Translations under genes and position numbers: made by a program
The notes under the pieces: model-generated
Databases searched by the model: none
Told to the model about the DNA's origin: nothing
Seen by the model: only the letters and a program-made list of their open reading frames with translations
Shown: positions 6,430 through 7,524 of the stretch, piece by piece
Numbering within the stretch: position 1 is the first letter of the stretch
How the letters are laid out: every line of letters begins with the position of its first letter
Source of the DNA: Ferruginibacter sp.
GTDB taxonomy: Bacteria > Bacteroidota > Bacteroidia > Chitinophagales > Chitinophagaceae
Length of the DNA: 7,524 nt
Assembly (NCBI GenBank): GCA_025362765.1
Contig: JANYFI010000058.1
Coordinates: forward strand, 1 to 7,524
Direction: 5' to 3'

Positions 6430-7524
6430 TTACCTCGCCTTTGTCTTCCAGCGGCCACTCCTAAGAAAAGCAAATGACAACGAAAAGATGATTGACCAAT
6501 AGATCAATTCATTGCTCCAGGCTACGGTAAGGCTGATGTAATGTACTTTCATAAAAATCCAGGTGTAAATAAGATAACCCGTAATAGCAATTATTTCAAT
6601 CAGTAGGTTTACCCTTGTTTTGCCCGTGCCGGTAACGCCATTAAGCCATACGTTGGCAACACTCATCAGCAATAAACCACAACTTACCATTCTTATCACT
6701 GGTATACCTGCCGCTACAAATTCCTTTCCCTGGCCAAACAAACTAAAAAATACAGTAGGGAAAATATTGAGCAGCAAACACATCACAGCGCAAAGGGCAA
6801 AGCTCCAAAGCATGATTCTTTTGATGGCATCCAGTACTTTATCTTCTCTTCTTTGTCCCATCAAATTACTCACCATCACATTGGTTGTGCCGGCAAATGC
6901 CCATACAAAAACACCAGTCAATCCAAAAACATTTCGCATGGTATTACTGATCGCTTTGGCAGTTTGGTCATGCAAGGCTTCTATAAAAATAAAAAATATC
7001 AGCCACGTGGTAACACTGATAACATACTGCACAATCAAGGGCGTGGATATACGAATAATTTCCTTAGTAGTTTTTTTATCGTATTTAAACGTGGTCAGCA
7101 GCGAGTATTCTTTTTTTAATCCCGTTTTATAAATCACCAGCAGCATTACTAAAAAGCCACCGCTTTCGGCAATAACCGAAGCAACTGCAGCTCCATTAAA
7201 GCCCATGGCAGGCAAACCCCAGTGACCATAAATAAGCAGGTAATCCAGCAGGATATTCGTGAGGGCCTCAGCAATAAAACCAATCATTAAATAGCGGCTG
7301 TTAAGTGACGCCACCAAAAAAGCATTGCCCATTTGAAAAAGATACAAAAAAGGCAGTCCCAGGATACGAATCTTTAAAAAAATCATTTCTACCGGGTAAG
7401 CACTGGGGTCTGCCACCTGTTGCAAAATGTAGGGCGCAATAAACCAGGTAAAAGCCATACCTGCCACGGCCAATTGTAATCCTATGCGGATTGCCTGGGC
7501 CAGTATTATTTTAAAAGCAGCTTC
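6430..7524 (-). CDS. MATE family efflux transporter, N-terminus outside window
   Basis: An inner-membrane multidrug and toxic-compound exporter, driven by a Na+ or H+ gradient. The frame stays open to the right edge (the first codons seen are Glu-Ala-Ala-Phe-Lys), giving 364 residues. Typical MATE proteins have about 440-460, so roughly 80-90 N-terminal residues, corresponding to the first two membrane helices, are missing. A TTG at 7471-7473 could be called as a start but would cut into a helix, so it is rejected. About ten hydrophobic segments are visible. A family-like segment, LDYLLIYGHWGLPAMGFNGAA (about residues 91-111 of this fragment), ends the first half. A second cluster of helices follows a charged linker and includes NVMVSNLMGQRRED and later NGVTGTGKTR. 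The style is closest to the DinF/NorM-like MATE group of Bacteroidota; the coupling ion and substrate cannot be decided. It converges on the M1 peptidase gene with 123 bases between the stops and has no clear terminator of its own. Confidence 0.93.
   Translation of the reverse strand, partial: EAAFKIILAQAIRIGLQLAVAGMAFTWFIAPYILQQVADPSAYPVEMIFLKIRILGLPFLYLFQMGNAFLVASLNSRYLMIGFIAEALTNILLDYLLIYGHWGLPAMGFNGAAVASVIAESGGFLVMLLVIYKTGLKKEYSLLTTFKYDKKTTKEIIRISTPLIVQYVISVTTWLIFFIFIEALHDQTAKAISNTMRNVFGLTGVFVWAFAGTTNVMVSNLMGQRREDKVLDAIKRIMLWSFALCAVMCLLLNIFPTVFFSLFGQGKEFVAAGIPVIRMVSCGLLLMSVANVWLNGVTGTGKTRVNLLIEIIAITGYLIYTWIFMKVHYISLTVAWSNELIYWSIIFSLSFAFLRSGRWKTKAR

Noticed and set aside
6604..6639. Gly-Thr-Gly-Lys-Thr in the MATE protein, resembling a Walker A nucleotide-binding loop.
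   Set aside because: It lacks the full GxxxxGK[ST] spacing and lies in a short loop between membrane helices, where MATE proteins commonly carry a Gly-rich Gly-x-Gly-x-Thr turn. No ATPase domain is present.
6620..7132. A 170-codon open frame on the + strand opposite the MATE gene.
   Set aside because: It is fully antisense to a clear membrane protein. Its composition (Ile/Thr/Leu/Ser-rich without domains) is what the complement of hydrophobic codons gives.

Overview
The window looks like chromosomal housekeeping DNA from a Bacteroidota bacterium, probably a member of the Chitinophagaceae or a near relative. The evidence is a short primary sigma factor without region 1.1, a SusD-like-era DUF4249 lipoprotein of the kind largely confined to this phylum, signal peptides ending in Ala-Gln or Ser-Gln, AT-rich spacers, no clear Shine-Dalgarno sequences, and TAnnTTTG-type promoter elements. 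The family-level placement is an impression from protein style and is not proven by the sequence.

Layout: six genes run on the + strand. The window opens inside rpoD (1-849), whose first few codons lie upstream; it is closed by a strong hairpin terminator at 869-905. A stand-alone DUF4249 lipoprotein follows (1026-1907), then thioredoxin reductase trxB (2096-3046). Next is a tight pair: dihydroneopterin aldolase folB (3165-3515) and, 2 bases later, an exported helical-repeat protein (3518-4270) that resembles the RMDN (regulator of microtubule dynamics) family of eukaryotes. An exported M1-family zinc metallopeptidase (4357-6306) has its own plausible Bacteroidota promoter and a strong terminator at 6326-6353. 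A MATE-family multidrug/cation exporter (6430-7524, - strand) converges on it and runs off the right edge without its N-terminus.

How the genes relate: apart from the folB/RMDN-like pair there is little sign of a shared pathway. The genes cover transcription initiation, thiol redox balance, folate synthesis, periplasmic peptide degradation and efflux. The promoter motifs seen upstream of trxB and the peptidase are of the type that the RpoD encoded at the left end is expected to recognise.

No gap between genes exceeds 300 bases; the largest are 850-1025, 1908-2095, 6307-6429 and 3047-3164. I found no tRNA, rRNA, CRISPR, insertion sequence, integrase or toxin-antitoxin signature. I do not see a novel multi-gene system here. 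The item most worth following up is the bacterial RMDN-like protein.
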